In this document: in pieces, positions 12,101 through 22,987 of the stretch
Layout: each line of letters starts with the position of its first letter
Numbering within the stretch: position 1 is the stretch's first letter
DNA from: Mesodorylaimus sp. YZB2_4
Taxonomy: Eukaryota > Nematoda > Enoplea > Dorylaimida > Dorylaimidae
Assembly: GCA_030248295.1 (NCBI GenBank)
Contig: JASANH010000497.1
Span: 186,001-250,000 of the forward strand
Direction of reading: 5' to 3'
Length of the DNA: 64,000 nt
Position numbers and translations under genes: made by a program
Notes under the pieces: generated by a model
What the model was told of the DNA's origin: nothing
Database searches by the model: none
The model's input: only the letters and a program-made list of their open reading frames with translations

Positions 12101-15100
12101 AGAAATGCTACAAAAGTAGACTGTTCTCATATTTATAAGTCGCAAAAATCGCGTGCAGAGAGTGTGTTTCTGGGTCGCGTCTGCGACTGTTTGCGACCGC
12201 AGTGAAAGCGCGCGCAGTCGCAGACTAGCAAAAGCCGTCGAGGACGCGTCGCGAGCCACTAGGGCACACTTTAGAAATAGCGTTTTGTCTCCTGCAGATC
12301 TGGCTTATTTTGTAGTATTTTTTCTGCTCTACAAGATGAGCTTTTTGAGAGCTGAATTCCGCGTCGAATCACCATCAAAATTAGACGACTAGTTCTCGAG
12401 ATATCGATTTATAACCAAAATGCAGTATATTCACATTTTCCCGCCATTTTTGAAATTTGAATTTCTCGCCCTCTGTAAAAAACTTTGAAGCAGTTTTTGG
12501 AGATTTTTTAAAAGACGTTTTGAATTTGCATCATTTTTGCGTCATTTTCGGGCTTCAAGTTTTCGAATCGGGGAGTAGGAAATTGTTTTTTAATAAGAAA
12601 TCGATTTTGAGATGTTGAACCTCAGAAATCGATCTTTTTAAAGACTTTTGAAAGAATATGGCGGAAAAGAACTTAAAAAGTGCTCGAGCTTTTTTTAATT
12701 TTGTAACAAGTAAAGAAAGGTTATAAAAAAGTTTCAAGGCTGAATCTGCAAATTTCCCGCCAGTTTTCAAATTTTAAATTTTTTGGAGAAAACGTTTATT
12801 TTGGATTATTGAGAAAGGCTATAGTTTTTTTGTGATAAGAGTTCATAATTGGCGTGATCTGGGGCGCTTGGGACCCTTTGGAAGACCTGGACCACCCAGT
12901 AAGGGGTCGAGTCTTACGAGGCTAATTTAAATTTTGATAAATTTTTCAGTCGTCGCTTCGTCGTTCGAGCAATGAGCCGATGATGACGCGATCGAAAAAT
13001 GAAAATTCTTCATCGAGCGCTGCGCGAGCTTTAGTTCAAATAAGACAAAAATATTGGCCGAATAATGCTCATTTGAGAACACGAATTGGCGGGAAATCGT
13101 TGGATTGGTCGACGAACGAGACGAGAAAATCGCGCAAAGAACGTCGAAGTCGACGAGGACTCGTTCCGAGACGACGATTTTCGTTGGTCGAAGAATTTGA
13201 AAGAGAAAAATTAGAAAAAACGGGTGCCTCTTCGTTGCCTTCATCGCCGAATAAGTTAGAATCGATTGGAAAAAAAGCGAAAAAAATTGAAAGAAAAGGT
13301 AAGAAATTTTTGCGCAGGGTCGTCAGCGAAAAAATTGTGAAATTAAAGGTTTATAAATAAATATCGTCAGGATGAATGGAAAAATGTGTGATTTCTTCTT
13401 TTCAGAAAAACTTTTTACAGCGTTGGAATTAAGATCGCCGAAGAGTCGGGGTCGTCCAAGACGCGAACATCGAATGCCGGCCCGTTATCGAAGTCCAACG
13501 TTTTTGGACGAAGAATCGGGTCAACGTAAGAAAAAGAAATTGATAGTTGCGCCAGCGTCGCCAATTCCGAATGTGACGACCAAAGCAACGAATCGATTAA
13601 CGCCGCAAAAATTAAATTCTTCGTCGATCTTGATCCCAAAAATAATAGCAACGCCGACGAAAGATTCGGATACGAATGCGCAAGTGGCGGCGATCGTGGC
13701 GAAGATTTTTAATCGCGAAATCATCCCAGAACCAGCGCCGATGACGGAATCGTCGACGGGAATGACGGCGATTCGAAAAACGCCAATTCGTCCGTTATCT
13801 CTGATATTGCCAAAAGATCAACGTTGCGATACGCATGGCGGAAATCAACCGCACGCGCCACCACCATACGCTTTGTTCAGTGGCGAACACGTGTACGCCA
13901 ATTTGGGTGGGCAATATAATTTGAATCGCGATTCGCCGACGACGCAAAATAAGAATAATTATGGGCGTTTTATGGCGCCGCGCTCGTTAAGTCCGAATAC
14001 GGAAGAACGAATAAGAGAAACAGTGAGCGAAGTGGTTGAATCTATTTGTTTCGATGCTAATGAACAAAAGGAAGCGTCGAAAATTTCTGCGGCGAATTTA
14101 GATTATTATAATGGAATAAAATTAACGCCCGAACGTAGTTGCGGTGGAACGATAAAACGAGAAATGGACGACGATGCCGTAAGTCGTTGCAGTAGCGAGA
14201 GTACAATCGTGTCGGCTATTTACGAAGTTCCGTCGTCGTCGGACGATGAAGACGATGATGGGAGATCGAGATCGGATTGTCGATCTCCAACGTCGACGCA
14301 ACGAGCGATATTTTTTAATCAAATGCCCATAGATCAGATTACGAACGAACGATTGCCAGCAGCGAAACGTTTGAAAATGACGTTTTCGGAGATCTGCGCT
14401 ACGCCGCAAAATCCATGGTCGAGACCCGCCATTTTATGCGGACGGAAACCGACGATTTTGGGTGGTCGATTAGCTTTACCGAAACAAATTATCGAACAAC
14501 AAGCGACGATGAAAGAAACGAGTGGGGAAGAAAATTTACCAAAGATGTGTGCGCAAGATGAAGATACAAACGAAGATTTCGAGAAACGGAAAGATGGTGA
14601 TGAGAATAGGGAGGGCAAGGTGGGTGAAAAGGGTGTCAATGCGTCGATCTCGAATGACGAATCAGTTCAGGAACGCCCGATCGTCGCGTTGCCGTCGCCA
14701 GGAACGTCGACTCAGGCGTTTGCGATCGATGGTAGTGGTAATCGAATGATAAGAGTCCCTGCTGGATATAAATTGGTGGCATTGACGCCGAGAAATGCGG
14801 CCACGAACGATGCGAGTCCCAAGTTTGTAATGCGTGGTCCGACTGGGATCAACGCGATTCGATCGCGAGTTTCGAACGTCGGCCAAGCTGCGACGACGAC
14901 GTCGAGTGGATTCGCCGTTCAAACAGTACCAGTGCCAGGTTTTATGAATGCTCAACAAATGCCAAATTTGACGACGCCCTCGACTGGCGCTCGTTTCGTT
15001 CATCCGCCGGCGCCTGCGATTTGTGTACAAGAAATGCCACCGACGGCGGTGCCGCAAATTTTGCAACAATTGACGTCGACGCATACGTATTTTAAATGTA

Positions 15101-15258
15101 ATTTTTGCACAGTGGAATTATCGTTCGCCACGCAACGAGCCTGGCAGAATATTCAATATCATATGAGCGTGGCGCATCGAAATTTGAGTTTCAAGTTGAG
15201 AAAAGTGGAAAGACAACGGCCGTCCAGTTCGGTCGTCATCGAAGCGGTGCAGATTTGA
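6163..15258 (+). CDS. NRF1/erect-wing-like nuclear protein with zinc-finger-like segments, 7 exons
   Basis: Exons: 6163-6237, 6301-6462, 6545-6733, 7039-7351, 9352-10289, 12950-13298, 13406-15258; total 3879 nt, 1292 aa, all phases consistent. Residues about 8-130 resemble the later half of the NRF1/EWG DNA-binding and dimerisation domain: KLPPLVLDGEAKVLHRMT, then QPPWWPPELPF, then CYSYYQQEDTL, in the same order and spacing as the family. The family's N-terminal half is not in frame upstream of this ATG. Later parts are low in complexity: a C2H2-like unit beginning CSKCNAKFEKKYDLLEHL with an unusual second half, an acidic stretch, a basic AT-hook-like RSPKSRGRPRREH, a long Ser/Thr/Pro region, and a C-terminal CNFCTVELSF...HMSVAH finger-like unit. 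A nuclear DNA-binding role is inferred. The ATG could be internal if an upstream exon exists. Confidence 0.8.
7378..7480. repeat. Short AT-rich tandem repeat, about 33 bp x 3
   Basis: The phrase GTCAATTTAATTTTAAAA with AAGTTGAAAAAAT repeats three times directly after the donor of intron 4 of the NRF1-like gene. Confidence 0.8.
7500..9180. mobile_element. Foldback-type element with internal 143-bp tandem array
   Basis: The stretch about 7685-8110 (GATATCGCCCATAAGTCGCT, then CAAGATAATAAGCTATCGAA) reappears as reverse complement at about 8700-9170 (reverse: GGCGATATCGGTCATATCTC, then CAAGACGATAAGCTATCGAA). The arms also share GTTCGTGAGATATT and GTTAGGGTCAA. Between them, 8217-8660 is a direct array of 143-bp units; GTCGCAAATAGTCG starts at 8217, 8360, 8503 and 8646. 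It lies in intron 4 of the NRF1-like gene and has no transposase frame. Confidence 0.75.
8150..8665. repeat. 143-bp tandem array, about 3.5 units
   Basis: Exact spacing of 143 bp between successive GTCGCAAATAGTCGCAGACA starts (8217, 8360, 8503, 8646). Each unit includes GATCGCGGGCTATTATGGCA and GTCCAGTGTACACTGGCGGC; the latter holds CCAGTGTACACTGG, a perfect 14-bp palindrome. Confidence 0.9.
10290..12949. repeat. Intron 5 of the NRF1-like gene: diverged foldback/143-bp family copies
   Basis: About 10390-10940 holds diverged direct copies of the 143-bp unit (GTCGCGAATAGTCGCGGACG, GATCGCGGGCTTCTATGGAA). About 11850-12290 holds copies in inverted orientation (GCCGCCAGGGTACACT). Between them, 11265-11540 resembles the left arm of the 7.5-9.2 kb element (AGACAAGGTTTTTGTA, GTTCGTGAGATATTCCCACC). 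A poly-C tract of about 25 nt lies near 10468-10492. The intron ends with ATTTTTCAG at 12949. Confidence 0.65.
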
Positions 15259-17223
15259 TGCGATTGGAAGAAGGAAGGTGAGTGATTAGGTTTGAGGTTG
15301 GGGGGAAAGTTGGAGAAGCGATTAGGGTATATGCTTTCACTGGGGTCGGACTTGGCCGGTAAGGGTGTACAGTATGCTGTGTGTAAGAGAGGGGCCATAT
15401 AAACATTACCTAAGGGCGTATACTGTGAGTGAGGGATCGTATAAATGCACTCTCTGAGGGACTGTATAAATGTCTGAGGGACTGTATCAGTGTGTTTGAG
15501 GGGGCATCTGCGGTGTGCGAGACTTCATGCATAAGTCCTGACTTTGAGAGAAACATACTGTAACATTGTCTGAGGGCTTATACGAACTTTGAGTGAGGGC
15601 TGTATAAATGTGTTTCAGGGGGGGCGTCTACTATGTGTGAGGGGCCGTATATTGTACGTACGTATGTCTGGATACATTTCTGGAGGGGCATCTTTTGGGT
15701 GTGAGATTACATGCATAAGTCTGAGGGGGCGTATACTGTGAGTGAGGGACCATATACTGTAAATGTGTTTGAGGGGCTGTATAAATGCAGTGTGTCTGAG
15801 GGGGCATCTACTTTGTGTGAGGCTGCATACATTACTCCGAGAGGGACCGTATAAATACAATGTGTCTAAGGGGGCGTATATTGTGGTTGAGGGACCGTAT
15901 AAATACAATGTGTCTGAGGGGGGCGTATATTGTGGTTGAGGGACCGTATAAATACAATGTGTCTGATGGGGCGTATATTGTGGTTGAGGGACTGTTTAAA
16001 TACGTCTGAGGGGGCGTATACATCAGAAGGGCTGCATCTAGCTAGACTGATAGGTGGCAATACGTCATGTCATGCTTCATTCATACATAAATTGACGGTA
16101 ATGTTGTGGTTGTACTCGTGTAATTGAGGCTTCTAAAAGCTTAAACATAAATGGATTACTGTAGGGGGTCAAAGTGTGTGAGGTACAAATTATGAGTGAG
16201 GGCCTTATAGCCATCATTTGTTGTTGGTATTTTGATTTACTTGCCACCAGACGCCGTTCAGAGAGGCGGTAACAGAGGTTCAATCAGAATTCGTCTCCTA
16301 TCTGACAAGACTTGTATATGACATCTGAGATCGACAAAGTAGCCAGTGCATGAGCACGCCCTCCTTGACGATCGGGCGGATCAACACTGGTGCACGTAGA
16401 AAAGTCGCCGATTCTACGTTGCGCGCACCAGGGCACTTCCCCGGTTGGACCGCATAAAAGATTCCAATCCCATCCTGCATGACAGGTCGAGCTGGAGGCA
16501 GGGCTGCTCTCTGCTGTACTCAGGTATTCATGTTCTTACAGTCAAGGAAGGCTCACTTGGTCAATCGCAGATGTCACAACTCTCAAGCTGAACATTTTTC
16601 CGCATTAGCGTAAGCCCTGTGGGTCAAGCCCAGTTCCCCACCCAAGTGACCCTGTCTTTTTCGAGCAATCGCCTAGCTAGGTTGGCAGTGGTGGCCTAGG
16701 CACGACTCGGTTTTACAAGTTATGAGGTAGAGATCAAGTGCCGATGGGAAGGCCTTACCACTGAGCCATGTAGGTCTCGTCAGATGGGAGGCGAGTCCTG
16801 ATTGGACCCCTCTTATGTTGTGTTCTGTGCACGATGTGCCCAGCAGAGGGCGCGAGACACAGAATAGCAGAGGTTGCCTTAGTGGTCAGACTTGTCCTCG
16901 GTTGTACTGAGCGCCCTGCGTCCGAGGGAGTAATTATCAGTTTTTCGTTTCAGAACTCAGTTGCCGCTGAACATGGAGAAGTACGGATTGTTAAGAAGTT
17001 AGTATTTTTGTTAGGAGTGTGTAGTTTTCTATGAAATAATACTAACTAGTGGAATGGGGAGGGTGTGAGATAGGGTTTGTTAGGGGAGACGTAACGTTTG
17101 ATGGTTTTTGCGTAATGATGTATTTTCGAATGGACTCAGGAGACATTCCTTATTTGGATATGATACTACAATGAACAAGCTCGCGTGATAAGTATAGGAT
17201 GATAGGCTGGGGATAGCGGGGGT
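15259..17223. repeat. Intergenic region with degenerate minisatellite (about 15400-16030)
   Basis: Units of roughly 48 bp built on GTCTGAGGGGGCGTATA and GAGGGACCGTATAAATA repeat through 15400-16030, best preserved at 15866-16010. About 16670-16770 contains, on the minus strand, a tRNA A-box-like TGGCTCAGTGGTAAGGC, probably a SINE head. The rest to 17223 shows no convincing gene; it includes the 3' flank of the minus-strand membrane-protein gene. Confidence 0.65.
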
Positions 17224-20200
17224 TCAGACCAGGGTCAGTCCGAGGACCAGGCCGAGCACGAGGCCGATGAGTATGATGCCGATGATGATCCATATGATTT
17301 GTGTGAATCCCTTGCAGCAGACCAAGTAGCAGGTGGATCGCTTGGCCGAGTCCTCCTTGCTGCCCTTCTCGTCCTTGCTGGCCTCGATGTCCTTGTTCGG
17401 CTTGCTGTCTCCATTGAGTGGCTGTTTCTTGACGGGCGTGGGGGCTGGTGTCATGGCGGGTGGCGGTGGTGGCAGGGCTAATGGCAGTGGTGGTCGAGGG
17501 GGTGGTGGCGGGGGGAAGGCACCGTATATGGCCGCGTCGTCGACGAATGGCGGGGGTGGGGGCATGAGCCAGGCGGGGGGAGGGGGAGGGATGGGAGGTG
17601 GGATCAGGAAGTCCATACTCCTCGAACGTTTGGGTTTCTTGCCTTTCTTTTTGTTTTTCTGTTGATTCCACATGAACATTTCGAAGTCCATGGGTGGTGG
17701 GGGCGGCAGGAAGGGGCCGGGCATGAATGGCATGGGTGGTGGTGGCCCGTAGATCCCTTCTTCCATCATGACGGGCGGTGGTGGCTGCTGGTCCATGAAC
17801 ACTGGGGGTGGTGGTCCGAAGGGCATGCCCCCGTATCCGTACATGTCTCCTGGTGGTGGGGGCGGGTGTGGCATGCCGGGTGCTCCGAACGGCATCATGG
17901 CCATGGGTGGTGGGAACATGGCTGCTTCAGGGGGTCCCATGAAGGCCATCGGTGGGGGTGGACCGCCAGTGTACAAGACCATTTGTCCTTGGCTCGGTGG
18001 CGCCCCGAATCCACTCTCCAAATATGGCGATCGACGAGCGGCCGCATCTTCGCCACTCGTCCACTCCATGTCCGCACGATTAGTCTCATCCTCGGCGCCC
18101 ACTCGCCTCGCACCACCGCTCGATACACTGCGATTCTGCCTCGGCAACGATGGCACTGGACTGTGCTCGTAGTCCCTATCAGACACAATACTGATATAAG
18201 TGGGAGAAACAGCCGCCCTTGACTGCGACCAATAAAAAATTTGAATTCCCGCCAAAATTTAAAGGGTTAAAAGCGGCTCAATTATGTTTTAAAAAGTGTC
18301 CCGTGATATCTGGCCACAGCAAGGCCCCTTGCCATCCAATACAGGACCACCCGAGCCCCTCCCACGGCAGTATTCCATCACATCCCCTCGCCTACCTTTT
18401 CGGAATAATGGGCGGAGAATCGGACGATGCGGCCATCATGCGTGCCGACACATCATCATTCACTTCCTTCCACGACCTCGTTTTGCCCCCACGATTGCTC
18501 ATAGTCGTCTGAAATGCATACACAGCGTAAAAACGACCAATCTTGCAAAAGTCGGAAACAAATTCTCAAAAAGGCGCCAATTCCAAACTGTGACTTCAAT
18601 TTCTTCAAATTGGCCAAGCCTGACACTCAAAGTATCGCAGCGGTCGTGTGACTGTGCACTGGTGTTCATGGTCAAATATTTGACCAAGCAGATCATAGGG
18701 GCAAATGTCCGAAAATTTGACCCAGCGAATCGTTAAGCGATGTCCGGATGTTTGACACCGTGGGAGCAAGCATCCGGATGCTTGACATCGTGGGAGCAAG
18801 CATCCGGATGCTTGACATCGTGGGAGCAAGCATCCGGATGCTTGACATCGTGGGAGCAAGCATCCGGATGCTTGACATCGTGGGAGCAAGCATCCGGATG
18901 CTTGACATCGTGGGAGCAAGCATCCGGATGCTTGACATCGTGGGAGCAAGCATCCGGATGCTTGACATCGTGGGAGCAAGCATCCGGATGCTTGACATCG
19001 TGGGAGCAAGCATCCGGATGCTTGACATCGTGGGAGCAAGCATCCGGATGCTTGACATCGTGGGAGCAAGCGTCCGGATTTTTGACTCACAAGTCATTCG
19101 GACAAATCTCCGGATATTTGCCTCCATCATGAAAATAAGAGGCGTTCATTGTTCTAGCGGCAAAGCGGCCCAAGTGTATATTAAGATATATAGCCATGGC
19201 TGACAGCCTAGCCATCAGCCGCCACAGTGTCCAAGAATACTGTAAGTTCCAAGGAACACTGCGACGAAATCGGAATCGCCTTCCCGCGGCGTTCCCTTGT
19301 GAGAGGGAGTATGAGGCCCCCTTGCCACGGATGTGCAGGAATCCCTACTGCACTGTGGTCATCATGGGAGCCACCCCCGTCCAACCCTCTCACTTTCTAC
19401 AATTACGCCGATTCTTCTGTTAGCCGTGCACCAAAATGTTTGATTCGATTTTAGCTCGATAAATTAATCAATGGCTTTAAAAAAATCGAAAAATAGAACA
19501 GTTTGATAAGTTCATATTCCGCATTTACTCCTTCGCGCTGGAAAATTGGTAAGGAAAGTGTTTTGAGAAACACGGCTAACAGAAGAAATATAAATCCAAT
19601 AAAAATAAGGTTAGAGTCTATAAATGGTTTGCTTGGGCCTCTTCACTGCTCATCCGACCAGCCGCCCGTCCAAACTACGAACATTCACTCGTCTCGTCGT
19701 GTCGACTTGGCAGTCTCAGGGTCAACTTTCGTCCTTGCATACCTGCGCACAGTGCCAGGCTCACACTCGCACGCGTCGGCCGTGCCCGTTTTGTCACTTT
19801 ATTACCGTCCGCTCTGCCATTCGTGGCCGTGAGTGAACGGGTCGCGAACTACCAGCAATCTTGCCTAGGCACTATTCGATTAGGAACTCCGTCAAGACCA
19901 GGCCACAATGCCATGCACTGCCTTGGACAGCATTCCGATGCATGCGACCTCCCAGTCAAATTAGGTAACGGCACACAAAACGGGCAATCGATTATCGATT
20001 GGCTGCAGGATGAGTGGGGTCTCACCTCGTCGAGGACATATTGCTAGAACCTAGTCGCCGATGGGCACTTTATCTTCGCCAATGGAAATCGATAATCGAT
20101 CCCCGCCCATTCTGCAGCCAATCGATAATCGATTGGCTTATCGATCGATTATCGAATGCCAGCAGGATGAGTGGGGTCTCACCTCGTCGAGGACATAATT

Positions 20201-20676
20201 TCTAGAACCCGGTCGCCGATGGCCATTTTATCGGCCAGAATCGATAATCGATCCCCTCCCATTCTGTAGCCAATCGATAATCGATTGGCTGCAGGATCAG
20301 TGGGGTCTCACCTCGTCGAGGACATAATTTCTAGAACCCAATCTTCGATAGGCGACTCTATCTTCGCTCTCCGCCATGACAGCCTCGCCCACAGCCGAAT
20401 ATCGCCCGCCCGTGTTAGGCTCGATCACATCGTATCGCCGTTGTCCGATCAGTTCGGATCGCGCGTCGAGTTGACTACGACCCCTGCAAGATGTCACTAA
20501 GTGACCAGTGGTCATTCGGGTCGAGGCCTGCTTACCCGAGCTCACTCGGCTCCAACTCGACGATCCTAGGTCCGTCGTGTTGAGTATTGTAGGCGTACCA
20601 CTGGTGCTGGGGATATCCATAATAGTAGTAGGGCCCCGTAGGCGGCCTGGCATACATCTCGGCACTCGTACTCCTC
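17224..20676 (-). CDS. Tyr/Pro-rich tail-anchored membrane protein, 5' incomplete, 4 exons seen
   Basis: Minus-strand exons are 20676-20536, 20483-20312, 18508-18396 and 18217-17224 (stop TCA complement at 17224). Phases join cleanly (2, 0, 2). The first visible exon begins in phase 2, so at least one upstream exon is missing. Readable protein is about 473 aa. Order: a Tyr-rich patch (PTGPYYYYGYPQHQWYAY), a charged region ending NYVLDE, then a long Pro/Gly/Met-rich segment, a polybasic KNKKKGKKPKRSRS, and at the very C-terminus CYLVCCKGF followed by one hydrophobic helix (about 25 residues, small-xxx-small pattern) with nothing after it. That layout suggests a tail-anchored protein with palmitoylatable cysteines. 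I do not recognise a family. Placing ATG at 18255 in the last exon is less likely, since the splice to the 18396-18508 exon keeps frame. Confidence 0.75.
18750..19085. repeat. 30-bp minisatellite of tandem 18-bp palindromes, about 11 units
   Basis: Near-identical 30-bp units; each contains CAAGCATCCGGATGCTTG, a perfect 18-bp palindrome, followed by a 12-bp spacer ACATCGTGGGAG. Only the terminal units vary. Because 30 is a multiple of 3 and no frame has a stop, long spurious frames run on both strands. Confidence 0.95.
19411..19589. mobile_element. MITE, about 179 bp, TIR CTTCTGTTAGCCGTG
   Basis: The left end ATTCTTCTGTTAGCCGTG is matched in reverse complement by CACGGCTAACAGAAGAAAT at the right. 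A second element with the same ends is at 39793-39960. No coding capacity. Confidence 0.75.
20000..20345 (-). repeat. Triplicated exon end plus donor site with ATCGATAATCGAT spacers
   Basis: The last roughly 45 nt of the 20312-20483 exon (minus strand: GGTTCTAGAAATTATGTCCT, then CGACGAG and donor GTGAGACCCCACT) recur twice downstream in the intron (about 20170-20210 and 20025-20070), separated by spacers rich in ATCGATAATCGAT. The two downstream copies have drifted; the most distal one has GCAATATG in place of GAAATTATG. Confidence 0.8.
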
Positions 20677-22987
20677 CTAAAATGGAAGCATCACTCTCGG
20701 GCCTGCCGTCCCTCCTCCCTCTCGCGTGACCATGCCCGTCCTCGCGCCCGCCATAATCTCCCTATTCGGCCAGTGACTGGCATGAGATACGGTCGACCTG
20801 ACACCGATTTGACGACCCCTTCTCGAATGCTCGTGACTCCTTTTCCTCGGCCACTACGATTGGATACACAATAGAATGGCCTAGTCGACGTTTAGACACC
20901 TATTTCCATCAAATATAGGCACTTTCAAGGCACTTTTTAAATTTCCCGCCATACCAGCTATTTTTGCGGTCATTACGGCCATAATCTGTACAGTATTGAA
21001 AGAAGACAACAATTCAAATATTGCGACAAAAACATGTGGTCATTTGTTTGAATTACTAGACTTGGACGAGCTGTTAAGCACACGCGTCTGATCTACAATA
21101 GTCTGGCGATGGCGAGATGGCAGAAAATGAAGGCTTGTTTCCTGGCGCTGGCTGCAAGTTGTAGGCAGTGCTAGGTTGGCACCAGTTGGCCCACCTTATA
21201 CCCCTGGCTCACACAGGCGCCTAGCCAGGGTCTGAGAAACGAGCCAAGATGCAATGTGAATCAGCGATCAATCGAGCAGGTGACTGGTTCAGAGAATGCA
21301 TTCTCCTCAAAGTTTTCTTATGTCAAAAATTTGAATTAAAAGGGACACAAAAATCATGCAAATATGTGTCAGATGCAGATTGTCTCGTCAGCCACAATGC
21401 AAGGTCGGTTTAATAGCAGTACCCTTTTGCACCCGTCAGATATCAGAGAAATGAGGAGCAGAACAGTTGATTCTTTTGTCGGGGATGGACACCGGATTAG
21501 GTCGGGCTTAACCTGCCGAGGATTCGACCCAAAATTTCGGGTTAGGTTGATCCGAATTTGTCAAAAGCAGCTGACACGAATGGTGGTCCAGAGAATTATT
21601 ACTAGCGCAAATTTGGTGTTTTTTCACAAAATAATGCCAGGCTTTTCCAGCCAGGTGTGCCTCAGAACTTACTTCCTCATTCTCAGAAATCAAATGTGAT
21701 TGTATTGCTAATAAGGCTTTTAGAAACTGTAGTCATAATGAGACTATTTACAGGCTTGATTGCAAAGTTTGAATTTCCCCCCTCCAGCTGCTTATGACAA
21801 TTTCACATAGATGACGGAGAGCAAGTATTTGACTTCGTTTGAGCTCGGTAAGGTTCTTCGATTTTTTTTTGCCAAAATTAGATCCCAGACTCAAGTTTAG
21901 CTCGAACGAAAGACGAAACACTTTTTTATCAACATGGCGACCAAATTTTTGCCTAAATGCACCAATTCATAGAGCATGAATTCCTAACAATTTTGCTGAT
22001 ATAAGTGAAAAATGTCATGTTATATGACAAATGGACGTCCAAGTATTCATATTTTGACCACTTCAATAGGCTGGCCAATTAACCGGAGATCAGGCGATTT
22101 TTTCAAGGAAACACGTTGGAGCCTGTAACTCCTGCTTTCGTTTTGCTAATATTGAATTCCAGGCCAATATTGAAAAGTTTTGAGCCAAGGAAATCGATCG
22201 ATGGTTGGATTGCAGGGCAACGTCTTCAAATTTCTTGACAGGCAAAAGAACTCAACAGTCGTCTGCAAAGGCAGTCAGTGAGGTACTGGGGCATCGCTCC
22301 CTAAAATCAGTCAATAGCAGATCGATACAAGCAATAAACACTTCCTTGTGCGACGCCACACCGCAGATTGAACGTTCCATGCACAATTACGAACTGAAAT
22401 CTATTCGACTAGTACGGGTTAAGCCGCCAGAGTCCACTCGAAGCAACTCGACGGTACCGGGTGAGTCATCCACTGCCCAGCGTGCACGGTCAGCGAGGGT
22501 TTATGGCTCGCAAAGCGACCTCTGTCGCGAGATGTAGACATGGAGAGAGGCGACAATGCTTCGAGTTTGGTGCTTTAAAGTAATCAAGAGAAGCGAGAAG
22601 AACAGACCGTTCAGGTCAACAGAAAAAACGCACCCCTGGCATGAACGATACCAAATCACACACCTAGAAGTGTAAAGTGTTGCATTCTCGGGCATTGTGC
22701 AGTAGGCGAGACGCCGCCTCCTCGTATCAATCGCGCATTTCGCGACAACCTTGATCACCGGGCATTGAACCCGGGATGAGTCCAGCCACTGGCTCCCAGG
22801 CAATACGGAGAGACGAATGGCGGACTGCTGCGACCGCGGCCGCTCGCAAGTAAAACACGCTGGAAACAGTTGTGGTAGCATCGATTACTGGAAGGCTGCG
22901 TTTCAGGGAAAAGCGCTCCTTATTTTTTCACAATCTTTTTGATCTTGAGATGCCAGCACTTCTCATGAACACGCGATAAATTCGGAG
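20677..22987. other. No gene recognised; tRNA-like remnants
   Basis: Upstream exon(s) of the Tyr/Pro-rich gene should lie here but I cannot fix one. At 22745-22800, minus strand, GGGTTCAATGCCCGGTGATC resembles a tRNA T-arm/B box, and a similar GGGTTCAATTCCTGGTCATG occurs at 28855-28880. TTTAAATTTCCCGCC-type motifs occur at about 20940 and 21768. Confidence 0.4.

Larger units (their letters stand above)
18509..20311. other. Repeat-laden intron of the membrane-protein gene
   Basis: Between exons at 20312 and 18508 lie the palindromic 30-bp minisatellite, a MITE and the exon-end triplication (separate entries). About 19600-19990 shows nothing else I can name. The intron begins GTGAGA and ends GCATTTCAG on the minus strand. 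Confidence 0.65.

Noticed and set aside
17333-18222. Plus-strand Gly/Trp-rich frames
   Set aside because: Antisense shadow of the Pro-rich exon 17224-18217.
18219-18736. Plus-strand frames of 97-146 codons
   Set aside because: Antisense of the 18396-18508 exon and flanking intron; no coding character.
18605-19203. Open frames of 130-161 codons on both strands
   Set aside because: Produced by the 30-bp palindromic minisatellite without stops; no start context or splice support.
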